From NCBI GenBank assembly GCA_934045905.1, contig OW203769.1, positions 25,451,705 to 25,515,704 of the forward strand: a stretch of DNA of 64,000 nucleotides. The letters are read 5' to 3'. This DNA comes from Leuctra nigra. Its lineage: Eukaryota; Arthropoda; Insecta; Plecoptera; Leuctridae. Shown in pieces: positions 12,129 through 24,634 of this stretch. A program made the position numbers and the translations under genes. Under the pieces are notes generated by a model. It did not search any database, had not been told where the DNA came from, and worked only from the letters and a program-made list of their open reading frames with translations. Position 1 is the first letter of the stretch; each line of letters begins with the position of its first letter.

Positions 12129-13707
12129 TTAGTATTTATTTCATTTTAAGCAGTAGGTATAGGTATATTTTAACGTAATTTTAGTATTTTATATAATTTA
12201 AGTAGGTCCTATTAAATTATTTATATAGCGATATATCACGACGAATTGCCTTTTTATACGGTGAATGGCGAGCAACGGTTCCTTATTAAAGATTGCAATA
12301 TTTCCATCAATGGGTATACACGGATGTTCACATTTGGGAAGTTGCTCCTAGGATGTATACTTACTTATTATTACATGAAGTAAAAATAATAATTAATGTT
12401 CACTTTTACCCCGCTAAATTGGCTCATATTTGCAGTGCAGCGTTGCCATATTTAACATACCTACAGTCATCACGTTTTACACTTTTTCTATCTTATTTGA
12501 ACAGTGCAACCTTATATTTTTGAACGGCAGTCTAATAAAAAAAACGTATAAAATGACACAATTTTCATTTTCAATATTTTATCATTCATATCTTGCAGGT
12601 TTAAGGGCATTATAAGTCCAATATTCAGGGACGATTTTAAGTTTCCCTGTGTTATCTAAAAACAATAATACCTATATAATTGTATCATGGTAAGGGGCAA
12701 AAATTTGTTGGCATAGTTTCACTATCTACAGCCAATTCTCATTCTCATTCCTATGACAAAACCATGGAACATGGACAATTTTAATTCATTATATACCTTA
12801 TATTTTCAGCAGTGCAATTGTCAAATAATAAGGAAAGAAATTCATGGCGCTTACGATGGCGCATGAATTCCACTCCACAAAAGATTGAATAAAGAAGAGG
12901 AAGTATACATTGGCATCGTCCTTATCGTCAACGATGTGCTTATCTCCTATCCCTGGTTCCTTCCCTTCATGAAACTCTTCATTCTTCCTATTGATTTTAC
13001 TTATCGTTTAGAAGACTTTTTTCTAACAAATCTTTTTTGATGGTGCTTCGCTTTCATGTTTTATTCCATGTCTGTTTCATCGACAAAATTGGATCTTAAA
13101 AAGATTCAGAAGAATTTACATTTGATTCAGATTTTTTTTGAAATGAACCTACTTTGTTTAAACTTTATCACATAGTAAATCACATAGGTAATACTAGATA
13201 GTTTTCCTGCTGAAAAGACTAGATCTGAATAATCTAGTATTTTATAGCTTAGCACTGGTTACCTAAATCATTGCCTAAATTGAACTTATTTTTATACTTA
13301 CCTAGAAATAAAATCATAATATATATTTTTTTATTTTCTCGTATGATACATTGTTTAGTGTACCTCGAATTTAGTTTTCTCTAAAACATTGATGTGGACA
13401 GGGGTTTTGTACACTGTCATGCACTGTGACAAATTTTACAGGAGAGAGAAGAAATATCTTTACTTCTTTTATAATTCTTCGCTGAGGTCGCCATAATTCG
13501 TCATATTTTTCTTTGTTTTAAAATCGGCACATTTTGTTCATAAAAATAAATTATTCGATATGGACCGAAGATCTGTCTGAAATAATATCACCCTTCGTTC
13601 AGGTGTGGTGGGGATGAAAATATCAATAATGAATATAAATTAAAATTTATATTCCCTGAGAATAGTTCAATTTATTTATATAATTTCATCGGTAAAATAC
13701 ACAATAG
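12129..13707. other. Upstream of the lin-28 cold-shock exon; no exon identified
   Basis: AT-rich sequence without a recognisable gene. A 5' exon of lin-28 (initiator Met) must lie here or further left if the first identified exon is internal; I could not identify it with confidence. Confidence 0.4.
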
Positions 13708-16700
13708 AGCGAAGCGTCGGAAGCGCCGCTACTTGACGTGGACGTTGTCAACGTCGTCAAGGGTTGGGGTACATTGTCCTACAACGTGGTGGTTGTTACA
13801 GGCGACGGGGGCGCTCAGGGTGCCGAACAGACCGGTGAACAGAGCGAAGCGCCGCTACTTGACGTGGACGTTGTCAACGTCGTCAAGGGTTGGGGTACAT
13901 TGTCCTACAACGTGGTGGTTGTTACAGGCGACGGGGGCGCTCAGGGTGTCGAACAGACCGGTGAACAGAGCGAAGCGCCGCTACTTGACGTGGACGTTGT
14001 CAACGTCGTCAAGGGTTGGGGTACATTGTCCTACAACGTGGTGGTTGTTACAGGCGACGGGGGCGCTCAGGGTGCCGAACAGACCGGTGAACAGAGCGAA
14101 GCGCCGCTACTTGACGTGGACGTTGTCAACGTCGTCAAGGGTTGGGGTACATTGTCCTACAACGTGGTGGTTGTTACAGGCGACGGGGGCGCTCAGGGTG
14201 CCGAACAGACCGGTGAACAGAGCGAAGCGCCGCTACTTGACGTGGACGTTGTCAACGTCGTCAAGGGTTGGGGTACATTGTCCTACAACGTGGTGGTTGT
14301 TACAGGCGACGGGGGCGCTCAGGGTGTCGAACAGACCGGTGAACAGAGCGAAGCGCCGCTACTTGACGTGGACGTTGTCAACGTCGTCAAGGGTTGGGAT
14401 ACATTGTCCTACAACGTGGTGGTTGTTACAGGCGACGGGGGCGCTCAGGGTGTCGAACAGACCGGTGAACAGAGCGAAGCGCCGCTACTTGACGTGGACG
14501 TTGTCAACGTCGTCAAGGGTTGGGGTACATTGTCCTACAACGTGGTGGTTGTTACAGGCGACGGGGGCGCTCAGGGTGTCGAACAGACCGGTGAACAGAG
14601 CGAAGCGCCGCTACTTGACGTGGACGTTGTCAACGTCGTCAAGGGTTGGGGTACATTGTCCTACAACGTGGTGGTTGTTACAGGCGACGGGGGCGCTCAG
14701 GGTGTCGAACAGACCGGTGAACAGAGCGAAGCGCCGCTACTTGACGTGGACGTTGTCAACGTCGTCAAGGGTTGGGGTACATTGTCCTACAACGTGGTGG
14801 TTGTTACAGGCGACGGGGGCGCTCAGGGTGTCGAACAGACCGGTGAACAGAGCGAAGCGCCGCTACTTGACGTGGACGTTGTCAACGTCGTCAAGGGTTG
14901 GGGTACATTGTCCTACAACGTGGTGGTTGTTACAGGCGACGGGGGCGCTCAGGGTGCCGAACAGACCGGTGAACAGAGCGAAGCGTCGCTACTTGACGTG
15001 GACGCTGTCAACGTCGTCAAGGGTTGGGGTACATTGTCCTACAACGTGGTGGTTGTTACAGGCGACGGGGGCGCTCAGGGTGCCGAACAGACCGGTGAAC
15101 AGAGCGAAGCGCCGCTACTTGACGTGGACGTTGTCAACGTCGTCAAGGGTTGGGGTACATTGTCCTACAACGTGGTGGTTGTTACAGGCGACGGGGGCGC
15201 TCAGGGTGTCGAACAGACCGGTGAACAGAGCGAAGCGCCGCTACTTGACGTGGACGTTGTCAACGTCGTCAAGGGTTGGGGTACATTGTCCTACAACGTG
15301 GTGGTTGTTACAGGCGACGGGGGCGCTCAGGGTGCCGAACAGACCGGTGAACAGAGCGAAGCGCCGCTACTTGACGTGGACGTTGTCAACGTCGTCAAGG
15401 GTTGGGGTACATTGTCCTACAACGTGGTGGTTGTTACAGGCGACGGGGGCGCTCAGGGTGCCGAACAGACCGGTGAACAGAGCGAAGCGCCGCTACTTGA
15501 CGTGGACGTTGTCAACGTCGTCAAGGGTTGGGGTACATTGTCCTACAACGTGGTGGTTGTTACAGGCGACGGGGGCGCTCAGGGTGTCGAACAGACCGGT
15601 GAACAGAGCGAAGCGCCGCTACTTGACGTGGACGTTGTCAACGTCGTCAAGGGTTGGGGTACATTGTCCTACAACGTGGTGGTTGTTACAGGCGACGGGG
15701 GCGCTCAGGGTGCCGAACAGACCGGTGAACAGAGCGAAGCGCCGCTACTTGACGTGGACGTTGTCAACGTCGTCAAGGGTTGGGGTACATTGTCCTACAA
15801 CGTGGTGGTTGTTACAGGCGACGGGGGCGCTCAGGGTGCCGAACAGACCGGTGAACAGAGCGAAGCGCCGCTACTTGACGTGGACGTTGTCAACGTCGTC
15901 AAGGGTTGGGGTACATTGTCCTACAGCGTGGTGGTTGTTACAGGCGACGGGGGCGCTCAGGGTGTCGAACAGACCGGTGAACAGAGCGAAGCGCCGCTAC
16001 TTGACGTGGACGTTGTCAACGTCGTCAAGGGTTGGGGTACATTGTCCTACAACGTGGTGGTTGTTACAGGCGACGGGGGCGCTCAGGGTGCCGAACAGAC
16101 CGGTGAACAGAGCGAAGCGCCGCTACTTGACGTGGACGTTGTCAACTTCGTCAAGGGTTGGGGTACATTGTCCTACAACGTGGTGGTTGTTACAGGCGAC
16201 GGGGGCGCTCAGGGTGTCGAACAGACCGGTGAACAGAGCGAAGCGCCGCTACTTGACGTGGACGTTGTCAACGTCGTCAAGGGTTGGGGTACATTGTCCT
16301 ACAACGTGGTGGTTGTTACAGGCGACGGGGGCGCTCAGGGTGCCGAACAGACCGGTGAACAGAGCGAAGCGTCGCTACTTGACGTGGACGTTGTCAACGT
16401 CGTCAAGGGTTGGGGTACATTGTCCTACAACGTGGTGGTTGTTACAGGCGACGGGGGCGCTCAGGGTGCCGATCAGACCGGTGAACAGAGCGAAGCGTCG
16501 CTACTTGACGTGGACGTTGTCAACGTCGTCAAGGGTTGGGGTACATTGTCCTACAACGTGGTGGTTGTTACAGGCGACGGGGGCGCTCAGGGTGTCGAAC
16601 AGACCGGTGAACAGAGCGAAGCGCCGCTACTTGACGTGGACGTTGTCAACGTCGTCAAGGGTTGGGGTACATTGTCCTACAACGTGGTGGTTGTTACAGG

Positions 16701-16989
16701 CGACGGGGGCGCTCAGGGTGTCGAACAGACCGGTGAACAGAGCGAAGCGCCGCTACTTGACGTGGACGTTGTCAACGTCGTCAAGGGTTGGGGTACATTG
16801 TCCTACAACGTGGTGGTTGTTACAGGCGACGGGGGCGCTCAGGGTGCCGAACAGACCGGTGAACAGAGCGAAGCGCCGGAAGGGTCTCTGCTTGGTAAAC
16901 GACGTGGACGCTGCAAGTGGTTCAACGTCGCCAAGGGTTGGGGTTTCATTACACCGGACGACAACACCCAAGACGTCTTTGTACATCAG
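13708..16989 (+). CDS. lin-28: lin-28 cold-shock exon with in-frame tandem array (coding extent uncertain)
   Basis: The 3' boundary is secure: the donor CAG|GTGACA after codons DVFVHQ is the usual CSD position. On the left, the frame stays open back to a TAG at 13705-13707 that could be the AG of an acceptor (ACAATAG|AGCGAAG), although its pyrimidine tract is weak. An alternative acceptor, GAACAG|AGCGAAGCG at 16861-16866, would leave only the last 41 codons coding. The acidic linker [20 protein letters not shown] that precedes the CSD in the last copy looks like a natural LIN-28 N-terminal linker, which supports translation of at least that copy. Confidence 0.55.
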
Positions 16990-18527
16990 GTGACAGAAGG
17001 AGGACGATATTATACTTTACACGCTCACGTAGATTCTTTAATTTTAAAATAAATTATAATTATAAATTAAAAATATGGAGAAGGCTTATTGTTAAAACTT
17101 CTAACTTTTCCAACATTCCGCAGAAAATTTTATCAGGAATAAGAGGTTTCATACCAAAACAAATGAATGCATTGTGTAATCTAAAGAAGTTATGAAATTA
17201 AATTGCTTCGTGAATTTTGAATTAATTATACATAATCACATTTTTGTCTCAATATCAAGAACGTTTCATACAACGGGAACAATCTGTCAGAGGAATTCCG
17301 TGTTCTAATTCCTTGTACTCTCCGTGTGTTGCAGAGTGTTGTGAAAATGAGTGGCTTCAGGAGCTTGGGCGACGACGAAGAAGTGGAGTTTCAATGTAAA
17401 CCGTCTGACAAAGGACTTGAGGCGACTGTAGTGACGGGTCCTAGCGGCGCCGACTGTTGCGGCTCGCACAGGAGGCCGGTTTCCAAGAAGCGCTTCAGGA
17501 AGATTAGGTGTGTGTTCGGTGAAGAGGTATCGAGTTCGAATGTAACACTCGATGTTTTTTATTCGATCTCTTCTTCTCGCCCCGGCGTGTCACCTGAATC
17601 TATTGTCCCATCTCTAGGGTTCTTTGGTTCAAATTTATGTACTTTACAAAAATGATTTTATTTATTTTTGCTGTTTTGGAACGGGATGTAGTAATTTTTT
17701 GCTCGAAACTTTATTTTCATCTACTTTCATCAATATCAGAATATATTTTACAGACAAGTAAAATATGTATTGATTCCCATATCAAAAATTTCTTCAATTG
17801 CTTTACTAATAATCTGTTATGTCAATCGTAAAATGTGTGTATTTTTGTCTACACATTTCCCCTAATAAATTAAAAAAGGAATGCAACTACGTGTATACTA
17901 TTTAGAGTTTTCAACCATAAAACATACTCGTATAAAAGAATTTTGAGCTGAGATGAATTAATAATATGGGTTTGTTTTGTCTTACCAAATGTACACCATA
18001 ATTACGCTCATTCATTTGATCTTTGCAAGTTATCTTAAAAAAATTAAGTATTAAAATAATATTTTTAATTCTCCATTTTCTCAATATAATTTAAAGGGCC
18101 AAAAAATGCATTCTCTTTCAAAACGGGGACTGAGAACAGATTCCGCCGACTACCTATTTGTATAAGAAATGCGATTGGTTTTCCTGGTTTTATTCCGAAC
18201 TATGCCAAATGGGCGTAGTTTTACATCACACCTTCAAAAGTACAATTAAATTTTACCTGATGTGAATTTTCCAGATGCTACAACTGTGGTGAATTTGCTA
18301 ACCACATCGCTGCCAAATGTACGATGGGTCCTCAGCCAAAGCGTTGCCACCACTGCAAAAGCGAGGACCATCTGATAGCCGACTGTCCATCGCGTCCAGA
18401 GCGCAAGAAATCTTCCAAGGGAACGGGAGACGAAGAGAGCTTCGAGGAGGAGGAGGAAGAAGAGGAAGTCGGAGAGGTGACGTCACAGATGGAGGAACTC
18501 GACGTCAACAGCGACGCTGACGAGTGA
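13708..18527 (+). CDS. lin-28: LIN-28 RNA-binding protein (3 exons identified; 5' end uncertain)
   Basis: LIN-28 binds let-7 precursors and mRNAs and controls developmental timing. Exons: 13708 or 16867-16989, 17335-17507, 18275-18527. Joins are in phase (0, then 2) at GT/AG sites. The cold-shock domain starts at [20 protein letters not shown] (RNP1-type KGWGFI, then DVFVHQ) and continues in exon 2 with [19 protein letters not shown] and VTGPSG. Exon 3 has two zinc knuckles, [15 protein letters not shown] (X5 before His) and [14 protein letters not shown], a basic stretch and an acidic tail. This CSD plus two CCHC order is unique to LIN-28. What is odd is the 25-copy, 42-codon array that is continuous and in frame with the CSD. 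If translated it gives about 1,235 residues; starting after the array gives about 182. The initiator Met is not identified. Confidence 0.93.
13720..16878 (+). repeat. 126-bp minisatellite, 25 copies, in lin-28 frame
   Basis: The phase of the unit, measured from GACGTGGACGTT, is exactly 126 bp: 13735, 13861, 13987 ... 16759. There are no indels, so every copy keeps the reading frame (42 codons). Differences are few: a common C/T site (GGTGCCGAA versus GGTGTCGAA, Ala/Val) and about ten singleton or rare changes (for example near 14399, 15004, 15926, 16147, 16472 and three GCGTCG variants). The unit begins with GAAGCGCCG, the same nine bases that join the last copy to the real cold-shock exon. 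A second forward frame is also open, simply because the unit length is a multiple of three. Confidence 0.97.
17335..17507 (+). CDS. lin-28: lin-28 exon 2 (second half of the cold-shock domain)
   Basis: Acceptor TGTTGCAG|AGTGTT and donor ATTAG|GTGTGT. It encodes [32 protein letters not shown] and a basic segment leading to the zinc knuckles. It enters in phase 0 and leaves two bases (AG) that exon 3 completes to Arg. Confidence 0.93.
18275..18527 (+). CDS. lin-28: lin-28 terminal exon (CCHC zinc knuckles)
   Basis: Acceptor TTTTCCAG|ATGCTACAAC. The leading A completes the split Arg codon, then come the two retroviral-type zinc knuckles that bind the GGAG-type motif of let-7 precursors in known LIN-28 proteins. 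They are followed by [11 protein letters not shown], a run of Glu residues and an acidic end (NSDADE) with TGA at 18525-18527. Confidence 0.93.
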
Positions 18528-18721
18528 CGACGTCGTCAGCAGCGACGAGGCTTGAGGCACGTCGTTAATGGTTTGGGTTATGGTGGAGGGTGGAGGGTGG
18601 AATTGGGAAATAAGGAAGTTGTGAAATGAGAATGAAAATACATTGCCCGACACAGTTTTAGTTGTCAAAATGGTTGACCAACTATTTCAATAAGCATGAC
18701 TTTATAATAATTGATTTCTAA
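18528..18721 (+). other. Probable lin-28 3' UTR start
   Basis: Directly downstream of the lin-28 stop. No CTACCTC let-7 target seed was found here or in the following kilobase. The first AATAAA downstream is near 19200, so the mature 3' UTR may include the MITE at 18722-18964. Confidence 0.4.
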
Positions 18722-18964
18722 AGCCCCATTTACACGGTAACATTTCCTGTAAAATCTTTTATAAAATCTTTTCGTAAAATCTTTTCGTAAAATCTTTTAC
18801 AGAAATAGAACATGTTTTATATCATAAAAGGTTTTACACAACCCTTTTACAAAACATTTTACGAAGATTTTACCATCAAATTGGCTTGTTTACACGGTAA
18901 AATTTCTTTTACGAAAAGATTTTATAAAAGATTTTACAGGAAATTTTACCGTGTAAATGGGGCT
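18722..18964. mobile_element. MITE, 243 bp, TAA target duplication
   Basis: Termini AGCCCCATTTACACGGTAA and its complement (TTTACCGTGTAAATGGGGCT), flanked by TAA on both sides (18719-18721, 18965-18967). The interior has repeated AAAATCTTTT motifs and continues as an inverted repeat, so the whole element can fold into a long hairpin. It is the same terminal family as the elements at 38500, 40385 and 49624. It lies about 200 bp downstream of the lin-28 stop. Confidence 0.85.
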
Positions 18965-21900
18965 TAAGGTTTAATGGAGAGATAGGTCGTGGGGTGTCAT
19001 TTGATATTAAGTAATTTTAGGGTTCGCGATATTGGCGTCAAAACATTTTCTAAACGGAACTAATTTGTACTTGATTATACATTATAAACTCAAAAACTTT
19101 AATTGTATTGTTGACGCCAGATTTTATTTTGACGGTCTATTGGCATATCGCAAAATTTCATTTGATGAAAAATAAGACAGTATAGATCTATTTTCAAAGG
19201 AATAAATGTATTATTTTTCCCGGACGATGCATGTAACATCGTACGGCCTAAAATGGAATAAGTAAATCTTACTTTTAAAGTAAAAAATATAAATTGAACA
19301 ATACATTACTGCAGGAAGTCAGATGACTTTTTTATATTTACTCAAATTGAGTATCTCACGATATTTTTGAATATCTTCGCGGCAGGAATAATAAATGATA
19401 TTTCAACTTGACAAGTGCACAATGTATCTGCATTTGGTAATACATACCTTCATCTAGGTAGTAGGTATATTCTCGTAGTACCTAGGCTATTTGGTCCATC
19501 AACTTATCTTCAATATTTTACAAAATCTGATGGGCTCTAGAGGATTTTTATAAATAATTTTATTTCTCCAGCCTAGAATTTAAACATTCTAGTTAACAGC
19601 GTGGTGGGGCGGGGGGGCGGGGGGCAGGTTGTGAATAGTTAAATCACTGAACAAATACTAAATTTATTAGTGGGTCACCAAATTTGATAACTAAAACTGG
19701 CAAATAAAAGTATAGAAATTTAGGATTTTATCTTTATGTAGAGGAAGATATTAAGAATGGGCATTATGTGGTTTGTAATTTTGATGGCCGTAGTCGACAG
19801 TGGCGGACTGGACTTACGTTGGAGAAGGGGAATGACTCGTGTGTACAGAGCGGTTTCACACGTAAACTTATCGGACCATTTCACGAGTAGCACATTATCA
19901 ATGGAATTTTGGAGAATTGGTCATACAGGGAATGATGAATCAATACAACTATTCTTAAAATAATTGTTTGGCCCAAAAAAAATCTCAAAAGTTTTGTAAT
20001 AGAATATTATATTCGAATTTATATAGGTAATATTATAATATACTTAAAATTTTACATAACTGTACATTTTATTTGAATCAAGAAGCCATATCTAAGACTC
20101 AAGAACATTCAGCAATGTACACTTGGCACAAAAAATTGATCGTTCAATAAATCTGATTGACTGAAAAATGATAGATCAGAAGTGAGTCCAAGCGATCTCC
20201 TTGTCTCACTCTAGTGGTGACCTCTCATTTCAAGGGTAATTAATAAGTTATGACAAACTTTGATTGGTATGGGAGTCTAAGGTATGGGACATGACCAGCA
20301 GTCTTTCAAATTTGTTCACCGATCAGTTTTTGTTGTGCCGAGTGTACGTAGTACGTTAATCAAAACGGTAGGTAAGATTTCTTCCCATTTTTAAATCACT
20401 TACAAAATTACGTAAAGAATAATTTAAAAAAACATTTAAATTATCTGCAATATCTACAAATTATCTTCAAATGTGTCCTGGTGTATAAGACTACATATAA
20501 TTCGGATAAGGGTGTAATCTAAACTTTTACCATATTTAATTTTTTGCTCTTTTGAAAAGTTTTTTGGGCTAAAGGTAATGAGCTTAATTAATTATTATCA
20601 GGAGACCAAAATACAAACATATTTCGGAGATAAAAACACAATTTAATATTAGGAGACAATTATTTCAGAAGAGAATTTTAACAATTTAACCGGTGCAATT
20701 AATAAAATACAATAACACATTTGTTCAGAGCTGCAATACAGAAATGTGTGGCGATTTGAAGACGTCAAAATTTACGAATTTATCCAAAACATATCGTGCT
20801 GTGAAACAAAATTAAAGATCTTTTATGGTCCGACCAAAATGAGGGGCTTATCACATGACCTTTATATTCGACCAATCAAAGGCCAGTATTTACGGTCACA
20901 TGACCTAAAAGACAATATATACTATTTTTTTTAGGTATATTTATGATAATATAATACATTTTTGTAAAAGACTACTATGAACTTAGTTTAACATGTTAGG
21001 TGTTTCAATTGATTAGATTTTAGAATGATTAGCATTGAATCTCTGATTTTTTTTAAATGATGCAGAGAGATCCATGCTTTGCCAAATGAATCGGGTATTA
21101 TCAACATTGTTGGATTGACCAATTTAATTTATGCCAACATCTCCTGGTGAAGTAATAAAGTTATGTGTAGTGCATTTTGATTTTAAAAAGAACTAACAGA
21201 TTTTGGCCACAATTACTTATCTCGAAATTTTTGAAACTTGTTGTGTTTTACTTTTTTGGTGTTCAAATTTAGATGTTATAAAAACTGGTAGCGAAGCTGT
21301 AAACGGTAAATGTTCCTAAATGATATCGAGTTAGGTAAGCATTGAAAATATTATTTTTGTCGTGTTTAATGTGACTGCTTGATACAAGGTGTTGAATTAT
21401 TGCAACTTTTACCAATACAATGGAAATACTGCGAAGTAGCTACCAAATTTATTATTAACACTACAATAATTGGAAATAAAATTTAGGATAATTTCGATTT
21501 TTTCATGTGAAAATTATTAGATTTATTTTAAACAACTGTTTTAATATTTGTCATGTGTTGCCATTTTTACTACAATTTTAGAATGTAACATTAATTAGCT
21601 GGTGTAGTACTCGGACATTGTCACATTTGCAGTTTCAGAAAAAATAAAATTAATGGCCAATTTTGGTATAAATATAAGGAGCTTTATTATAGTATTCTTA
21701 AAGGAATAAAATGTGAGTAGTGCACCAAATACTAACGATAATCGGTCGGTATGCAAAATTATAGAAATATTTCAAGTCCAGTGACTAAACCAGCCACTTA
21801 ATAATAATTTATGTCCATCCTTATTTGGGTAATATTATTTTACAATCGTGTGTTCCCATCATTCCTAATTGCACAGTGAAAGAGGTGAACTCACATTGTT

Positions 21901-23599
21901 AAATTATTCATAAAAAAATTATTTATTTGTTTAATTTGTCACTTGTAAAATTCTAATTTTAATGTCACATTTTTTTGCTGTGTGCTCACTAAAAAATTTT
22001 AAAATGTCGAAAATATAAATTATTTAATAAACCAAAATGGCAACAATGGCGTCTTGTTCGGTTTTAGTAACATTACTCTTTTTTAGATTTTTAGATGTAT
22101 TTTTGACTATTTAATTATCGTCGTATTTTGTAATTTTTAATTAATTGTATTTTGCAAATGAGTCCTAAATGCAAGACTTAAACCAATTCTACCTCAATAG
22201 TAAACGGTTACTTGTTAATAAGGCATTACGCATTCTAAAATATTATGTTCTTAATTAAAGAGACAATTATTTTAAAGGCAAACAGAATTAAAATACGATC
22301 ACTAATATGTTTGTAAGATACATAATCTTTGTGTTTCTGTTAAATAAAAAATATGATTTCTTAAATTATATAACATTAATTATTTTGGGATGCAAACAAA
22401 AGACAGGATTTTTTCCAGTTCTTAAAGTACAAAGTCGAAATGTGTTTTGAGGGAGTTGACAAAATAGATCAATATTTTCTTAAGAATCTCAAATCACAGT
22501 TATGGGTAATCGTATCAATATATTATATTTTTATTCTTATTCTTAATTTATTACTGAAATGTTATTTTTGCATTTATTCTGGTCGCACAACACTTTATTC
22601 GACAATTCGACAATTCTGTCAAACTTGACCAGTTTCACTGAGCAAGTGAAATGTGCGATCATTCCTAGCCATAATTATGTCTTGACATTACATATAAATT
22701 CAAATAAAATTTCGTAATAAATGTAAACTTTGTATTTCTTCTAAACCCATTGATCCATCATGCTATTGCAAGGGCATAATTAAATTCTTCAAGTTCCAGT
22801 GAATTGTTGCTCTGGTAGTAAGTAATGATATTTATGTATCTACATAGGTACCATATTTTTTATTGTTTCCCTCAGTCAAGGGAGACCCTGAGAAGGTAAG
22901 GATCACGACCGCCTCCTTCCTATCGCCCACTTCGCTCAATCATTCCATAACCAATCACAGAAGGATATGTCAACAAACAATATTTTTAAAAAAAATAAGT
23001 ATAATCATATATTTTTAAACAATATAATGTAGAATTTAATAAAGGTACCTAATTGAGAATTTTCACGCCTCTATAAAGTTTGTTGTATTATTTACATACA
23101 AATCAAGTGTTTAAGTTTTGATTGCAATTGGAAGAATCAAAACAGATCTCTGAATTTGTTTTTACCCGTATTAATTTGCTTAGACTTTTGACGTCATAAT
23201 TTTGACGTCTTCCTAACATTTTTGGAAGATAATGTTCATATTTTCCCAATGTTGAGTTTATGAAAGCAGAAATAAACTTAAATAATAAACAAATAAACAT
23301 TAATAAATAAACATGTTACTGTATATCATGTCAAAATGATAATTATAAATTCTACTTCAATGGCTTATAAATGCTATCGGGTTGTCTTTGGGTTTCCTTT
23401 CTGTAGTTAGTTTTTCAAAAGTTTGAACGTTAAAATTGTTGATATCTTATAAATATGAATTACAATTGTTGTAAGTACGTAATGTAGAACGTTTTTTTTT
23501 TTTAGCTTTTCTAACAACTATATGTGCAAATAGTTTGTTTCTAAAACAAAATGTGTAACATATATTACTATTAGAATTATTTTAATAAGGGTCACATAG
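18965..23599. other. Intergenic, no gene seen
   Basis: Very AT-rich, with one G-run at about 19605-19625. Short frames are unremarkable. Two TCACATGACC motifs at about 20850 and 20897 lie close together but have no known context. Confidence 0.45.
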
Positions 23600-23635
<36 letters not shown>

Positions 23636-24243
23636 TATTAAGTTACAAATTGTATTAATACAGGTGGTAACACTTAATTTTAATTTAATAATAATAATAC
23701 CTATAATAATTATTATAATAATAGTGTTGATATTATTAAGCAAAAAAATATCTTGATAATGTAATTAATCTAATAGTAATTATGATATGGTCATAATTAA
23801 TAATTTATGTACCTAAAATATATTTGTAACTAGTAGGTCATTAATACAAACTAAAAATCTTCTTACTATGACTAACGTATTTCAGGAAAATTCCTCCATG
23901 CCTCTTCTATAATCTATCATTCTGGCCTCAGTTGGTTTATCAATCTCTCTTTAAACTCCCCTACACTCCCTGGCATTGGTTTTATTACACCTTCCTTAAG
24001 TTTATTCCATTCTTCTACTGTTCTCCTCACAAATGAATACTTTCCTATGTTAGTTCTTGATTCTATTATCTTCACCTTCTCTTCATGATCCCTTCTCCCA
24101 CGGTAATCTGCTTTCCTGAGTCTTTGCCTGATCTCATCCCACGCACTACTCCCAGAGTAAGCTCTGAACATATTGCAGAGTCTCATCTCTCTTCTCCTTT
24201 CCTGCAACGATTTCCATCCGAGTCCATTAATTATCTCAGTCAC
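23600..24243 (-). pseudogene. LINE relic: C-terminal end of ORF2 plus 3' tail
   Basis: On the - strand, 24243-23917 encodes about 108 residues typical of the end of CR1/Jockey-like ORF2: LGWKSLQERRREMRLCNMF, then GKYSFVRRTVEEWNKLKEGV, just before the stop. Downstream in that orientation an AT-rich 3' UTR ends in an (AATC)n microsatellite (about 23602-23636), as in LINEs with simple-repeat tails. The 5' part is missing, so it is a dead, 5'-truncated copy. Confidence 0.75.
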
Positions 24244-24465
24244 ACTCTCTGGTGTGTTATTTCAGCTTGGTGTTATTTCAGCTTGGTGTGAAATAAATGC
24301 ATAAAAGTCGTGCTTAAATATTACTTTCCCTGGTCGGTTTGAATCATAGTTCGGGTTTGACTGGTCTGTTTCAATGGTAAAGATTAATTCTGTCTTGGGA
24401 GTTGGTTCATGGTTGAAGATCACAGATTGCGTGATGATGTCGGTCGCGGATAGTCGGTTTGATTT

Positions 24466-24634
24466 GTCGGTAAAGGAGTTGAATCTTTGTAGTTGTAAAC
24501 TTGTCCGCTAGGTTATTGCATACAGTAGTCCAGCATGTGGCTCCACCATGTGACAGACTCTTGCACTATTAGAAGTCGTGCACTATTAGAAGCCGTGCAA
24601 TTTATTAGGCGGGAAACAGACGTGAACACATTTC
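24466..24634. repeat. Dispersed repeat, copy 1
   Basis: Shares order and most bases with 25900-26053: GTCGGTAAAGGAGTT, ATCTTTGTAGTTGTAA, GTCCGCTAGG, GACAGACTCTTGCACTATTA, TTATTAGGCGGGAAA. Family unknown; likely part of an uncharacterised transposon. Confidence 0.7.

Noticed and set aside
13733..16993. Second long forward frame (about 1,086 codons) through the lin-28 array
   Set aside because: It is open only because the 126-bp unit has no stop in that frame; it does not enter the cold-shock frame and encodes no known domain.
19456..19466. AGGTAGTAGGT, identical to 11 bases of let-7, about 0.9 kb downstream of the lin-28 stop
   Set aside because: No flanking hairpin long enough for a pre-miRNA (only a 7-bp stem), and TAGGTA/GTAGGT words are frequent throughout this AT-rich genome; probably chance.
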